From positions 1,240,001-1,304,000 of the forward strand of contig CBDCHL010000003.1 in the NCBI GenBank assembly GCA_965217195.1: 64,000 nt of DNA, in the 5' to 3' direction. The notes under the pieces were generated by a model. It did no database searches, was not told the DNA's origin, and saw nothing but the letters and a program-made list of their open reading frames with translations. This DNA is from UBA6623 sp965217195 (GTDB lineage Bacteria > Acidobacteriota > Terriglobia > Bryobacterales > UBA6623). This document shows, piece by piece, positions 17,690 to 28,048 of the stretch; position 1 is the first letter of the stretch, and each line of letters begins with the position of its first letter. The position numbers and the translations under genes were made by a program.

Positions 17690-18397
17690 ATGCGTGGAGA
17701 TTGGGACCGGCGCGCGCGAGAGAATGCGTTTTACTACATTGCGTCGTCAAAAACCGATTGGGATCCGGACGAGTTTTACGCGTCGGGAGAAGCTTCTGTT
17801 GCTGAAATCATAACGCCTGATTTGGAACAGATCTGCCGCGGCCGGTCCGCGAAGAGCCTGCGGATACTCGAGATCGGGTGCGGCGCGGGGCGAATGACCC
17901 GCGCGCTCGCGCAGGTCTTCGGCGAGGTGCACGGCGTCGACGTGAGCGGTGAAATGGTGGCCCAGGGCCGGCGCTTGTTGGCGGACGTTCCGAATGCCTA
18001 CCTTCATCACAACAACGGCACAGATCTGGTCGTGCTCGGCGACCTGCGTTTTGACTTTGCGTTCAGCTTCATCGTCTTTCAACATATACCCAGCCGGGCA
18101 ATCATCGAGAGTTATGTGCGCGAAGTCGGGCGTTTATTGCGGCCGGGCGGCTTGTTCAAGTGTCAAGTTCAGGGAAGCTCAAAGGTCACGGTTTCCGAGG
18201 ACGACACCTGGTTGGGCGCGCCGATCTCCAACGGCCTCGCGGCCGATATGGCCGAGCGCAACGGGTTTGTGTTGCTTCGGTCGGAGGGAGTGGAAGAACA
18301 GTATTTCTGGCTGTGGTTTAAAAAGCCCAGCCTCTCCGCGATGTGGTGTCGGGCAGCCGACCGGGGAGGCTGGTTCGAACGGCAGCGCTTGCGCTAG
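17690..18397 (+). CDS. Class I SAM-dependent methyltransferase
   Basis: About 235 residues from the preferred ATG at 17690 (MRGDWDRRARENAFYYIA, the usual opening of this family). The frame is open upstream to 17534, overlapping the previous gene, but that extension is not family-like. Motif I is LRILEIGCGAGRMTRAL; the acidic residue at the end of strand 2 is in VHGVDVSGEM; motif post-II/IV is FDFAFSFIVFQHI; and LLRPGGLFKCQVQG follows. It transfers a methyl group from SAM to an unknown acceptor. It lies downstream of the EEP gene and 49 bases upstream of pgeF. Confidence 0.85.
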   Translation: MRGDWDRRARENAFYYIASSKTDWDPDEFYASGEASVAEIITPDLEQICRGRSAKSLRILEIGCGAGRMTRALAQVFGEVHGVDVSGEMVAQGRRLLADVPNAYLHHNNGTDLVVLGDLRFDFAFSFIVFQHIPSRAIIESYVREVGRLLRPGGLFKCQVQGSSKVTVSEDDTWLGAPISNGLAADMAERNGFVLLRSEGVEEQYFWLWFKKPSLSAMWCRAADRGGWFERQRLR

Positions 18398-18446
18398 GAG
18401 CGAGGCCGGCATCTCCGGGTGACGGACGGAGCGACCTCGGGGCGTT

Positions 18447-19163
18447 ATGGATTTCGAGCAAGACGAGGCAGGAGTGTCGCGGTTCCAGCCCTGGCAGGAA
18501 CGACCGGGTTTGGTTCACGGCTTCACGACGCGCCAAACGGGCAATTTCCGGGAGCTGCGGTCTCTGGGTTTTCTGCATTCCGTGCTGGGGCTTGACGGCA
18601 TGAACCTGTCTTCGCTCGAGCAAGTTCACTCCAGCGACGTTGTTGTGGATGATGGAGAGGAGAAAACCGACCGCCCACGAGCGGACGGCTTGCTTACCAA
18701 CCTCCGGGGTCGCGTGCTGAGCATTCGAACCGCCGACTGCTTCGCGATTCTTTTGGCGGATCACGATGCCGGGGCCGTGGCCGCCGTGCATGCGGGATGG
18801 CGCGGAACGGCGGGGAGGATCGCTTACCGCGCTGTGGAGAAGATGGTGGACGAGTTGGGAGCGCAACCCGAGCGAGTCGAGGCGTTGATCGGCCCCGGTA
18901 TCGCGGGTTGCTGCTTCGAGGTCGGTTCGGAAACGGCCGCGCGGTTCGACGCCCGCTTCGTGCGTTCGGAGCCTAAGCCTCATGTCGATCTCGCGGGCGC
19001 CAACCGCTCGCAACTGCTCGAAGCGGGCCTTCGGCCGCGGAACATCCATGCCGTCGGGCAATGTAGCTATTGCGATAGCGAGCCCTTTTTCTCATACCGC
19101 CGCGAGGGCGAATCCGCCGGGCGCATGCTGGCCTTTATCGGATTGCGGCCCACCGGCGGGTGA
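18447..19163 (+). CDS. pgeF: Peptidoglycan editing factor / multicopper-like purine nucleoside phosphorylase (YfiH)
   Basis: A 238-residue protein of the DUF152/laccase-domain family. Characteristic motifs are the RTADCFAILLAD segment (Cys ligand), AAVHAGWRGTAGRIA (His ligand), IGPGIAGCCFEVG and the late QCSYC. Family members have been reported to correct peptidoglycan precursor composition and to act as purine nucleoside phosphorylases with a metal site formed by the Cys and two His. It is cytoplasmic and full length compared with the usual 230-250 residues. Confidence 0.92.
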   Translation: MDFEQDEAGVSRFQPWQERPGLVHGFTTRQTGNFRELRSLGFLHSVLGLDGMNLSSLEQVHSSDVVVDDGEEKTDRPRADGLLTNLRGRVLSIRTADCFAILLADHDAGAVAAVHAGWRGTAGRIAYRAVEKMVDELGAQPERVEALIGPGIAGCCFEVGSETAARFDARFVRSEPKPHVDLAGANRSQLLEAGLRPRNIHAVGQCSYCDSEPFFSYRREGESAGRMLAFIGLRPTGG

Positions 19164-19265
19164 GGAGCCTACCCCTTTTTTCACAGCCCCCTAACCTTGG
19201 CGGGCTCGGCGGTTGCAGCCGTTGGGCCGGTGGGCCGGTGTGAAAGAATGCAGGAACGGTTGGAA

Positions 19266-20735
19266 ATGTCGGTTAAGACGCTTATGCGCAGCACGAAGAT
19301 CGTATGCACTCTGGGCCCCTCCTCGAACAGCACCCGGGTTATCGATCAATTGCTCGAGGCAGGCATGAGCGCGGCCCGGCTGAACTTCTCTCACGGAACC
19401 CGCGAAGGTCACACGAAAACGATCGCCAACATCCGCCGAGTTTCGAAAAAACGCCGCCGCTTCTTGCCCATCTTGGTCGATCTGCAGGGGCCGAAGATAC
19501 GTACTGGTCGTCTCGTGGGCGGCGGACCGGTCGAGTTATCAACGGGTGAGACCCTGCGCTTGTGCGCGTCGCGGCTCCTGGGCGATGAGCGGGCCGTGTC
19601 GGTCGATTATCCGAGACTTGCCAAGGATCTTCGCAAGGGTGACCGCGTCTTGATCGACGATGGTGCGATCGAGCTGCGTGTCCGTCGCGTTGACGGGCCG
19701 GATGTTGTCACCGAAGTGGTGCATGGCGGCACGCTGGCCGAACGCAAGGGTGTCAATGTTCCCGGCGCTGCGCTGCGCTTGACTTCGCTGACCGCGAAGG
19801 ATAAGCGGGATCTCGATTTCGCTCTCCAACAACAGGTTGACTACGTGGCGCTTTCGTTTGTGCAAACGGCAAAGGACGTTCGCAACCTGAAGAAGCTCAT
19901 CGCCGCGGCGAATTCCGCGGCGCATGTTATCGCGAAAATCGAGAAACCGCAAGCACTCGAAGTGATCGACGACATCTTGGACCTGGCCGACGGCGTGATG
20001 ATCGCTCGCGGTGATCTCGGAGTTGAACTCTCGCCTTGGCGGGTGCCGGTCGAGCAAAAGAAGATCATCGAGAAAGCTCGATTGGCGAAGAAGCCCGCGA
20101 TCACGGCGACTCAAATGCTGCAGTCGATGATCGAGAGGCCTTCTCCGACCCGGGCCGAGGCCAGCGATGTCGCCAACGCCGTGTTGGATGGCTCCGATGC
20201 CTTGATGCTTTCCGGTGAAACCGCGGTAGGCCGCTACCCGCTGGAGGCGGTGCGGATGATGAGCCGCATCATCGAGGCTGCCGAAGCGACCGCACCGCTC
20301 CCGAATCGCGCCAGCTCGCAAGTCTCTTCGCAAAGTGACGATTTGTCCGAAGCCGTGGCCCGCAGCGCAACGGTTCTCTCCGAAGACCTCGGGGCCAAGT
20401 ACATCGTTGTCTATACCGAAAGCGGTTACACGGCTCGGTTGGTCTCGAAGTACCGGCCGCGATGCGGTGTGTTGGGCCTCTCGCGCCACGAAGCGATTTG
20501 CCGCCGCATGAAACTGCTTTGGGGTGTCCGCGCAAAGCAACTTGAGCAGGTACGCGACTTAGACAGCCTCGTGGCGAAGGCCGAGACTCTTCTGTTGAAA
20601 GCAGGCTGGGTGGAGCGAGGCGACCTGATTTCGGTGGTGGCGGGAACGCCCTTCCGGGTTGCCGGCAAGACCGATTTGATCAAACTGCACCGCATTGGGG
20701 ATGCGGCGGGAGGCGGCAAGCGCGCGAAGCGATAG
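19266..20735 (+). CDS. pyk: Pyruvate kinase
   Basis: About 489 residues from the ATG at 19266 (MSVKTLMRSTKIVCTLGPSS). An upstream TTG at 19197 and an ATG at 19248 are also in frame but give unusual leaders. It converts phosphoenolpyruvate and ADP to pyruvate and ATP. The signature sequences are present: KIVCTLGPSSNSTRVIDQLLEAGMSAARLNFSHG, DLQGPKIRTG, the active-site region IAKIEKPQAL, MIARGDLGVEL with its metal-binding residues, and the ATQMLQSMIE and PTRAEASDVANAV segments. The C-terminal allosteric domain (about 360-485) is complete. Confidence 0.95.
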   Translation: MSVKTLMRSTKIVCTLGPSSNSTRVIDQLLEAGMSAARLNFSHGTREGHTKTIANIRRVSKKRRRFLPILVDLQGPKIRTGRLVGGGPVELSTGETLRLCASRLLGDERAVSVDYPRLAKDLRKGDRVLIDDGAIELRVRRVDGPDVVTEVVHGGTLAERKGVNVPGAALRLTSLTAKDKRDLDFALQQQVDYVALSFVQTAKDVRNLKKLIAAANSAAHVIAKIEKPQALEVIDDILDLADGVMIARGDLGVELSPWRVPVEQKKIIEKARLAKKPAITATQMLQSMIERPSPTRAEASDVANAVLDGSDALMLSGETAVGRYPLEAVRMMSRIIEAAEATAPLPNRASSQVSSQSDDLSEAVARSATVLSEDLGAKYIVVYTESGYTARLVSKYRPRCGVLGLSRHEAICRRMKLLWGVRAKQLEQVRDLDSLVAKAETLLLKAGWVERGDLISVVAGTPFRVAGKTDLIKLHRIGDAAGGGKRAKR

Positions 20736-20829
20736 TGCACCAAGGACGAGCGGGGAAAGGGCCGATAGCGTACTGAAGGCCTCCGTGTTTCTCACGCAAC
20801 CGCTACAGTAGAACGAAGAAGAGCAAGCC

Positions 20830-21606
20830 ATGACGCAGGTCAAATTCGCCATTCCCAAGGGCAGCCTCGAAAAGAAGATGTCCGCGTTCTTTGAACGCGC
20901 CGGGTTTGGCATCAGCGGATACGCCGACGGTAGCCGCAGCTACCGCCCGCAGGTCGACCTACCGGGCGTGGCTGCCAAGGTACTGCGGCCCCAGGAAATC
21001 CCCTACATGCTCGCGGCGGGTTTCTATGACATCGGTATTTCAGGGCTCGATTGGTATCTCGAAAGCGAATGCGCCTCAAATGTCACCGAACTCTTGGATC
21101 TCGGCGTTGGGCGGGTCGACATCGTGCTGGCCGTGCCCGAGACGTGGGAAGACGTCAACAACGCCGAAGAGCTCTTCGAAAAGTTTGTAAACTCGACCGG
21201 CACGCATCCGTTACGGATCTGGACCGAATATCTCAACCTAACCGAAGCGCTGGTTCGGAAGCATACTGATCTCGAGCCATCGCTCTATACGCCCTATTCG
21301 CGCCTTCACGTCGAGCGACGCAACTCGTCTCCCGTGGCTATTTTTCACTCGTTCGGGGCGACGGAATCGAAGCCGCCCGAAGACGGCGACGCCATTATCG
21401 ACAACACTGAAACCGGCCGTACGCTTCGGGCCAATGGTTTGAAAATTATCGGCAAGTTGTTGCCGAATTCGACGGCGCGGTTGCTGGTCAATCGACGCTC
21501 GCTTCGCAATCGCGAAAAGCAAGCCGTTATTCATCAAGTGCGCGATGTTCTGATGGGGGCGGCGCCGGCGAGGCGAGAAGAAGAGCCGGTCTTCGGGCAT
21601 GTTTGA
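20830..21606 (+). CDS. hisG: ATP phosphoribosyltransferase (HisG)
   Basis: A 258-residue enzyme for the first step of histidine synthesis, joining ATP and PRPP. Visible HisG features are FAIPKGSLEKKMSAFFERAG, the KVLRPQEIPYML segment, DIGISGLDW, and the PRPP-binding region DAIIDNTETGRTLRANGLKII. The protein lacks the C-terminal ACT-like regulatory domain of long HisG and so resembles the short catalytic form, which elsewhere requires the HisZ partner. No hisZ or other his gene is in the window, so it is separated from any histidine operon. Confidence 0.88.
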   Translation: MTQVKFAIPKGSLEKKMSAFFERAGFGISGYADGSRSYRPQVDLPGVAAKVLRPQEIPYMLAAGFYDIGISGLDWYLESECASNVTELLDLGVGRVDIVLAVPETWEDVNNAEELFEKFVNSTGTHPLRIWTEYLNLTEALVRKHTDLEPSLYTPYSRLHVERRNSSPVAIFHSFGATESKPPEDGDAIIDNTETGRTLRANGLKIIGKLLPNSTARLLVNRRSLRNREKQAVIHQVRDVLMGAAPARREEEPVFGHV

Positions 21607-21696
21607 GGGTCACGGCGACCCTAGCAGCCCGTTCGCAGCCTAGGCCGGATATCCGCGTAACACTCCTCGAAGCCCGAGACGGATGCGGAGGACTGA

Positions 21697-22953
21697 ATGA
21701 CACCTACAACGGGCCTGTTGCGCAACCCTCGGGGTGGAGATTCCAGCCGCAGAGAGTTCATCCACATGACGGCGGCGGGGGCGGTTCTCTTGGGTGGTGC
21801 GCACCGGATCGGGGCGCAAGGTTCCCCTGATGCCCACCGTTTTCTCTCGATGCTCGGTAAAGACGAGCGGTTAATCGTGCATAATTCCCGACCCGGCGTG
21901 ATCGAAACGCCGATGGAGTTGCTGCGACAGCATGCTCTTACGCCGAAGGAGCTGCTATTCATTCGCAACAATCAGGTGCTACCGGGGTCGCTGACACTCG
22001 ATCCGCATTCTCCCGAGGGCTGGGAGACGGTTCTCACGGGAATGATTGACCGGCCAAGAACTCTGCGATTCGAGGACTTGGCGAGTTACAAGACGACCGA
22101 GGTAGAAGCGGTTCTGCAGTGTTCTGGCAATGGGCGTTCTTTTTTCGCCGGGTCGGTCAAAACCCGCGGGACACAGTGGGGTCGGGGCGGCGTGGGGAAT
22201 GTTCGTTGGCGAGGCGTGGCGCTTCGTGACGTGATCGAGCGGTTGAACATCAACGTTGACCCAACCGCGCGGTTCGTCGCGGCCGAGGGCGCCGACCCCC
22301 CGGCTACACTTGGCGCCGCGGATTTCGAACACAGTCTGCCTCTGGGTGACATGTTGAAGAACGCACTGCTGGCGACGCACATGAACGGTGAGCCGATCCC
22401 GGCCCTGCACGGCGGCCCGTTACGGCTGGTTGTACCGGGCTACTACGGCACGATGAATGTCAAGTGGCTTCAAAAGCTGAGGTTTGAAGCCGAGGAATCG
22501 AACAACCGCCATCATGCAAGCCGCTACCGGACGTTTGACGACGTGATCGAGCCGGGCAGTGAAACCAAGATCGACCCGCTCCGCACCACTCCAACTTGGC
22601 GCCAGACAATCAAGAGCATCGTATGGGACCCGATTGAGGGCGAAACGGTGAAGGTGGGGCGGCGCGAGATTTCCGGCACGGCCTGGAACGACGGCCGCTC
22701 CGAGATTGTGTCGGTCGAGATGTCGATCGATCAGGGTGCAAGTTGGCAGAGGGCAGAGGTGGCGAAACCAACCTCGCGTTACGCTTGGCGCCCGTGGAAG
22801 GCGTCGGTGGAGTTCCCAAGCGGTCCTGTTGAGATTTGGGCCCGGGCTACGGACGCGCTCGGCAACACGCAGCCCCTCGACGGGTCGATCTATTGGAATC
22901 CCTCAGGCTACGAGTGGTACGGTGTCGACAAAGTTCGGGTGACGGCTGGATAA
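21697..22953 (+). CDS. Sulfite-oxidase-like molybdopterin oxidoreductase (SorA-type)
   Basis: A 418-residue periplasmic enzyme. The N-terminus has a Tat signal (SRREFIHMTAAGAVLLGGAHRIGAQ), as expected for a protein folded around a cofactor before export. The molybdenum-cofactor domain (about 75-280) contains VEAVLQCSGNGRSFF, with the conserved Cys that binds molybdenum, and LRLVVPGYYGTMNVKWL. The C-terminal dimerisation domain (about 310-415) ends with WNPSGYEWYGVDKVRV. A GGAGGA ribosome site precedes the ATG. A two-haem cytochrome c follows, so sulfite-to-cytochrome electron transfer as in SorAB is the likely function. Confidence 0.88.
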   Translation: MTPTTGLLRNPRGGDSSRREFIHMTAAGAVLLGGAHRIGAQGSPDAHRFLSMLGKDERLIVHNSRPGVIETPMELLRQHALTPKELLFIRNNQVLPGSLTLDPHSPEGWETVLTGMIDRPRTLRFEDLASYKTTEVEAVLQCSGNGRSFFAGSVKTRGTQWGRGGVGNVRWRGVALRDVIERLNINVDPTARFVAAEGADPPATLGAADFEHSLPLGDMLKNALLATHMNGEPIPALHGGPLRLVVPGYYGTMNVKWLQKLRFEAEESNNRHHASRYRTFDDVIEPGSETKIDPLRTTPTWRQTIKSIVWDPIEGETVKVGRREISGTAWNDGRSEIVSVEMSIDQGASWQRAEVAKPTSRYAWRPWKASVEFPSGPVEIWARATDALGNTQPLDGSIYWNPSGYEWYGVDKVRVTAG

Positions 22954-23028
22954 CGATTTAGATCCGCCGGCAACGAAAATCGCTGCCTACACTCGCGTTC
23001 ATAGCCCGGCGGGCGTGCCCTGTTCAGA

Positions 23029-23727
23029 GTGACGACCGTATTGAGACTCTCGACCTGTCTTCTTTTCCCCGCGATTCTGTCTTGCGGAGCAACTCGCGCC
23101 GCGGCCCAGCCATCGCTTCCCGCCGGAGACGGGGCCGCGCTGGTCTTGGCTAAATGCACCCCATGCCACGGGCTCGAAGTCGTTACGGCTTCCGCCGGTA
23201 TTAGCGGCGAGATGTGGGAGCAAGTCCTGGAAGATATGCAGGGCTTGGGCTTTTCGGCGAGCGCGGACGAGAAGGTGCAGCTGCTCGAATACCTGGTGGT
23301 TTTCCTGGGCCCGGACGCTCCAAAAACGCCCTCCATACAACCCCAATCAGCAACAAGGAAATTGACACCGACGGCGACCGAACTCTATCGCAACCATTGT
23401 GAGCCTTGCCACCTGGAGAACGGGCGCGGCGTGGAGGACCGGTTTCCGCCCCTTGCGGGAAACCCTTATCTGCGTGGCGATCCGCTCTATACGGTCCGGG
23501 TGATTCTCTTCGGCCTCGAAGGAGAAATCGAGGTAGCGGATCAGAAGTTTCATGGCCGCATGCCGGGCTTTCCGCAACTTGTCGACGCCGAGATCGCGAC
23601 GGTGGCCGATTATGTTAGGCGTGCCTGGGGAAACGCATCAAAAGGGTCGACAACCGCGGCAATAGTGGCGAGGGAGCGACGGACCCGGTTGGAGCCGAAG
23701 CAAGTGCAGCGCTTCCGGCAGAAGTGA
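23029..23727 (+). CDS. Di-haem cytochrome c, probable electron acceptor of the SorA-like enzyme
   Basis: A 232-residue exported protein with a GTG start. The leader LLFPAILSC may end in a lipobox Cys, making it a lipoprotein; cleavage at AAAQ is the alternative. Two CxxCH haem sites are present: CTPCH at about residue 43 and CEPCH at about 125, the latter in a classic class I domain (NHCEPCHLENGRGVEDRFPPLAGNPYL with a distal Met in GRMPGFPQL). It lies 75 bases after the SorA-like gene on the same strand. The pair probably passes electrons from substrate oxidation to the respiratory chain. Confidence 0.87.
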   Translation: MTTVLRLSTCLLFPAILSCGATRAAAQPSLPAGDGAALVLAKCTPCHGLEVVTASAGISGEMWEQVLEDMQGLGFSASADEKVQLLEYLVVFLGPDAPKTPSIQPQSATRKLTPTATELYRNHCEPCHLENGRGVEDRFPPLAGNPYLRGDPLYTVRVILFGLEGEIEVADQKFHGRMPGFPQLVDAEIATVADYVRRAWGNASKGSTTAAIVARERRTRLEPKQVQRFRQK

Positions 23728-24044
23728 TCGCGTCACGACGGCGAAGCTTTCGGGCGGTGGACCCTTGCGACCAGGGCAAGGCATGCATCAACGGGCCGCA
23801 TAAAATCTTAGCGATTGACGCTAAAGTTTGGTTGCACTCGGGACTTCCTGTGTTATGCTACGATGAAATGGGCTCGCCGCTACGGCGGATGCCTGTGTTT
23901 CCGGACGAGATTTCGACGACGATCTTTCTCGCGGGAAACAAGGAAATACGCGACGTCATCTTCGGCCGCGATCTTTCCGAGCAGCTTCAACGCGAACGCT
24001 ACGATACGGTGGCGGATGGAAAGTTCCGATTGGTCCGGGGGTAA
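23724..24044 (+). CDS. Hypothetical protein upstream of groES, doubtful
   Basis: A 106-residue open frame starting with a GTG that overlaps the cytochrome stop; an internal ATG at 23868 would give about 58 residues (MGSPLRRMPVFPDEIS). I recognise no domain. The segment ISTTIFLAGNKEIRDVIFGRDLSEQLQRERYDTVADGKFRLV looks protein-like, but a promoter-like signal lies inside the frame at 23832-23859, which favours the shorter version. It may be a small gene co-transcribed with groESL or a chance frame. Confidence 0.35.
   Translation: MIASRRRSFRAVDPCDQGKACINGPHKILAIDAKVWLHSGLPVLCYDEMGSPLRRMPVFPDEISTTIFLAGNKEIRDVIFGRDLSEQLQRERYDTVADGKFRLVRG
23808..23859 (+). promoter_or_regulatory. Candidate groESL promoter with adjacent palindrome
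   Basis: TTGCAC (23832-23837) and TATGCT (23854-23859) with a 16-bp spacer form a plausible sigma-70 promoter about 225 bases before groES. Immediately upstream is a perfect inverted repeat TTAGCG-ATTGA-CGCTAA (23808-23824). I do not find the CIRCE element (TTAGCACTC-N9-GAGTGCTAA), so HrcA control is not evident. Confidence 0.4.
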
Positions 24045-24083
24045 GATGCCGTGAGTTTGAATGCTTATTAGGAGGACACTGGA

Positions 24084-24398
24084 ATGAAACTACGACCCTT
24101 GCACGATCGCATCCTGGTCGAGCGTGTTGAAGAAGAAGCGCAAGTCAAGGGGGGGATCATCATCCCCGATTCGGCTAAAGAGAAGCCACAACAAGGTAAG
24201 GTGATCGCCGTCGGTAACGGCAAGCGCCAAGAGGACGGCAGCATCGCTCCTCTGGACGTGAAGGCGGGTGATCGCATCCTTTTCGCCAAGTACGCGGGGA
24301 CCGAGGTCAAGATTGACGACACCGAGTATTTGATCTTCCGCGAGGACGAAGTTCTCGCCATCCTTGAAGAAAAAGAAAGTTCGAAGAAAGCGGCTTAA
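24084..24398 (+). CDS. groS: GroES co-chaperonin
   Basis: A 104-residue Hsp10 that caps GroEL. It has the family opening MKLRPLHDRILVERVEEE, the mobile-loop region KGGIIIPDSAKEKPQQGKVIAVG, and GDRILFAKYAGTEVKIDDTEYLIFREDEVLAIL. A strong AGGAGG ribosome site lies before the ATG. The usual length is about 95-105. groEL follows after 15 bases, forming the standard bicistronic unit. Confidence 0.97.
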   Translation: MKLRPLHDRILVERVEEEAQVKGGIIIPDSAKEKPQQGKVIAVGNGKRQEDGSIAPLDVKAGDRILFAKYAGTEVKIDDTEYLIFREDEVLAILEEKESSKKAA

Positions 24399-24413
24399 GG
24401 AGGGAAAACGATT

Positions 24414-26036
<1,623 letters not shown>

Positions 26037-26088
26037 TCAAGTGAAAGGCCGCGGCGGTTGAACCCGCAGCGGAAAGTCTACCTACACC

Positions 26089-26116
26089 GGGCCGGGAGCA
26101 ATCCCGGCCCGTTTTT
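26089..26116 (+). terminator. Intrinsic terminator after groESL
   Basis: A perfect 9-bp stem GGGCCGGGA / TCCCGGCCC with a GCAA tetraloop, followed by GTTTTT, 53 bases after the groEL stop. Confidence 0.93.
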
Positions 26117-26284
26117 CCGCGAGTCATCCATGGCCTTGAGGGCCATAAAGAAACACAAAAATGGCCCGCCCGCGCAAGGCATGTCCCCCCCGCGGCGCAG
26201 GTCTATTATTCCCCCCGTAGCGCAGGTCTAGGCGCGTCTTTCGCCAGACCTGCGTCGCCGCTCGACATCGCAGTCTGTCGGGAG

Positions 26285-27025
26285 TCAGTCGTATTTCCCG
26301 AGCCAGTCGTTCTTTCTCACCCGAAGGATGTCGAGGAAAGCGTCCGCGCCTGAGAAAGCGGCCACCTTCGTGCCTTCCACGTCGTTCCAGCGGACAGGGA
26401 CTTCGGCAACGCGGAAGCCGAACTTGCGGGCCAGGTAGAGGATTTCAACATCGAAACCGAACCGCTCCAAGCGTTGCGCGGCGAAGATGCGTTCGGCGGC
26501 TTGCCGAGAAAACAGCTTAAAGCCGCACTGGGTGTCCGCGAAAGGCAGGCCGGCTATGAGCCGCACCACGATGTTGAAAGCCCGTCCCATCGCCTCGCGA
26601 AAAAAGGGCTGATGGACGCCGATGAGCGAGCGGTCGAGGGCACGTGAGCCGATTGCCGCGTCGAAATTGCCGCCCGAGACTGCCGCGAACAACTTGTCGC
26701 ACTCTTCGATCGGCGCCGACAGATCGGCATCGGAAAAAAGCACCCACTCTCCTGACGCCTTCATTGCGCCGTGGCGTACGCTATAGCCCTTTCCTCGATT
26801 TCCCGGATTATCGAGCACGCGGATTTGCAAATGATCTTGCGCGAGCGTCGCCCCGATATCGCGAGCGACTTCGGAAGTTCGGTCCGAGGAGCCGTCGTTG
26901 ACGACCAGGATTTCAGCCTCTCGGTAAGCACCGGACCGTAGATAGTCCGCTACCCGCTCCAAAGTCGGGGGAAGCCTTTTTTCTTCGTTGTACGACGGGA
27001 TGACGACCGAAAGGGAGGGCTGCAA
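26285..27025 (-). CDS. Family 2 glycosyltransferase, dolichyl-phosphate-glucosyltransferase-like
   Basis: About 246 residues from a TTG at 27025; the frame is open to an ATG at 27172, but a TATAAT box at 27056-27051 lies between, which favours the shorter form. The GT-A fold motifs are SVVIPSYNEEKRLPPTL (nucleotide-sugar binding), EILVVNDGSSDRT, the DXD-like WVLFSDADLSAP, and FADTQCGFKLFSR. This subgroup transfers glucose or a similar sugar to a polyprenyl phosphate. No C-terminal membrane helices are present. Role in a glycan pathway is inferred; no other glycan genes are nearby. Confidence 0.85.
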   Translation of the reverse strand: MQPSLSVVIPSYNEEKRLPPTLERVADYLRSGAYREAEILVVNDGSSDRTSEVARDIGATLAQDHLQIRVLDNPGNRGKGYSVRHGAMKASGEWVLFSDADLSAPIEECDKLFAAVSGGNFDAAIGSRALDRSLIGVHQPFFREAMGRAFNIVVRLIAGLPFADTQCGFKLFSRQAAERIFAAQRLERFGFDVEILYLARKFGFRVAEVPVRWNDVEGTKVAAFSGADAFLDILRVRKNDWLGKYD

Positions 27026-27050
27026 GTGCGGGGTCCGTTCCGAGAAAGCG

Positions 27051-27056
27051 ATTATA
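27051..27056 (-). promoter_or_regulatory. Perfect -10 box (TATAAT) before the glycosyltransferase
   Basis: TATAAT on the minus strand, about 26 bases before the likely TTG start. There is no good -35 hexamer at 17 bp (GATAAC), so this is a weak promoter call that mainly informs the start choice. Confidence 0.3.
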
Positions 27057-27274
27057 CCGACTTTGCGGTCTCCGTTATCCTGATCGTTCTCTTCCCGGAG
27101 CAAGACACACGGCAATTTCGCGGTCAACGATCGACAGCGCCCGACCATCAAGCTCGATCGAGGCGCGAGCAATTATCTCATTGTGGCGAAACCGGACCCG
27201 TCCCGAAGCTGAGCGCCTGCTCGACCGGACGCAGTTGAAGGCAAGAACCCGGCCCGGTTTGGAGTACGGTCCGC

Positions 27275-27943
27275 TCAGCGAGATCGAGCCTCTTCGCGAG
27301 CAGGTGGAGTTAGGTTCGCTCTGATCCAGCCGTCCAGGTCGGCGCACAACTTGTCGAGCCCCACGCGCGCGGCGCGGCTCATCTCGGCCACTACGGCACT
27401 GACTTCCCCGACCGCGACTTGTCCCTTTTGCTCGCTGACACCCTGCCAGACGGCCTTGCGTTCATCGAAGGAAACCAGTTCCGCGGAAAGCCGCACATGA
27501 ACGGAAACCCCACCGCCGAAATCCACCTCCTCGAGTTTTTCGATTCGACCGCGAAGAATGTAGTCGGCTTCCGTGCGACCGTCAAAGGGAACGACGGTTT
27601 CGAAAGTTCGGCGCGCTCGCAGGCGCTCGATGAGAGTCGAGGTGATGGTTTGGCGCGGGTCTTCGGCCCAGCGGTGATATTCGTAGAAGCCCACCTCGCC
27701 CGCCGCCGGGCGGTAGACAATCCGGTCCTGCGTCAGCATCTGCGACGCGCGGAAGGGCATCACAACCACGCTCGCGGGGAACGGGTCGACCTGGACAAGC
27801 GGTGCCGGGGGAAATTCCAGCACGTAGTAATTCGTCGGCAGGATTTTGCCGCCGCAGCCTGAGAAACCGGCGGAGAGGAGCAGTGCGAGCGCAAGACACA
27901 TCGCGAAATTGCTTCGGGTGGAAAGTCGACTAGGGATCATCAT
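27275..27943 (-). CDS. ABC-type transport auxiliary lipoprotein (PqiC/MlaD-associated type)
   Basis: About 222 residues from the ATG at 27943 (MMIPSRLSTRSNFAMCLALALLLSAGFSGCGG). The leader ends in a lipobox (FSGC), predicting a lipid-anchored periplasmic protein. The body matches the ABC_trans_aux family: LPTNYYVLEFPP, VVVMPFRASQMLTQDRIVYR, YHRWAEDPRQTITSTLIERLRA, DYILRGRIEKLEE. Family members work with MCE/MlaE-type lipid transporters. No MlaE, MlaD or MlaF gene is in the window, so it is an isolated component here. An open extension to 28219 overlaps the divergent gene and is rejected. Confidence 0.85.
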   Translation of the reverse strand: MMIPSRLSTRSNFAMCLALALLLSAGFSGCGGKILPTNYYVLEFPPAPLVQVDPFPASVVVMPFRASQMLTQDRIVYRPAAGEVGFYEYHRWAEDPRQTITSTLIERLRARRTFETVVPFDGRTEADYILRGRIEKLEEVDFGGGVSVHVRLSAELVSFDERKAVWQGVSEQKGQVAVGEVSAVVAEMSRAARVGLDKLCADLDGWIRANLTPPAREEARSR

Positions 27944-28048
27944 GGGTATAACGTCGGCGCCGTAGTTCTCGGCGTTGTCTCTCACCGTCGCGCGTAGCTG
28001 GGGCGCGCGTTGAACAACTTCGCGGACTAGAGTATTCTCGATCGTATT

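Noticed and set aside
19539..20540. 333-residue minus-strand open frame
   Set aside because: Antisense to pyruvate kinase; His/Arg/Gln-rich composition typical of shadow frames.
23728..24083. CIRCE element before groES
   Set aside because: TTAGCACTC-N9-GAGTGCTAA is not present; the palindrome found has a different sequence and spacing.
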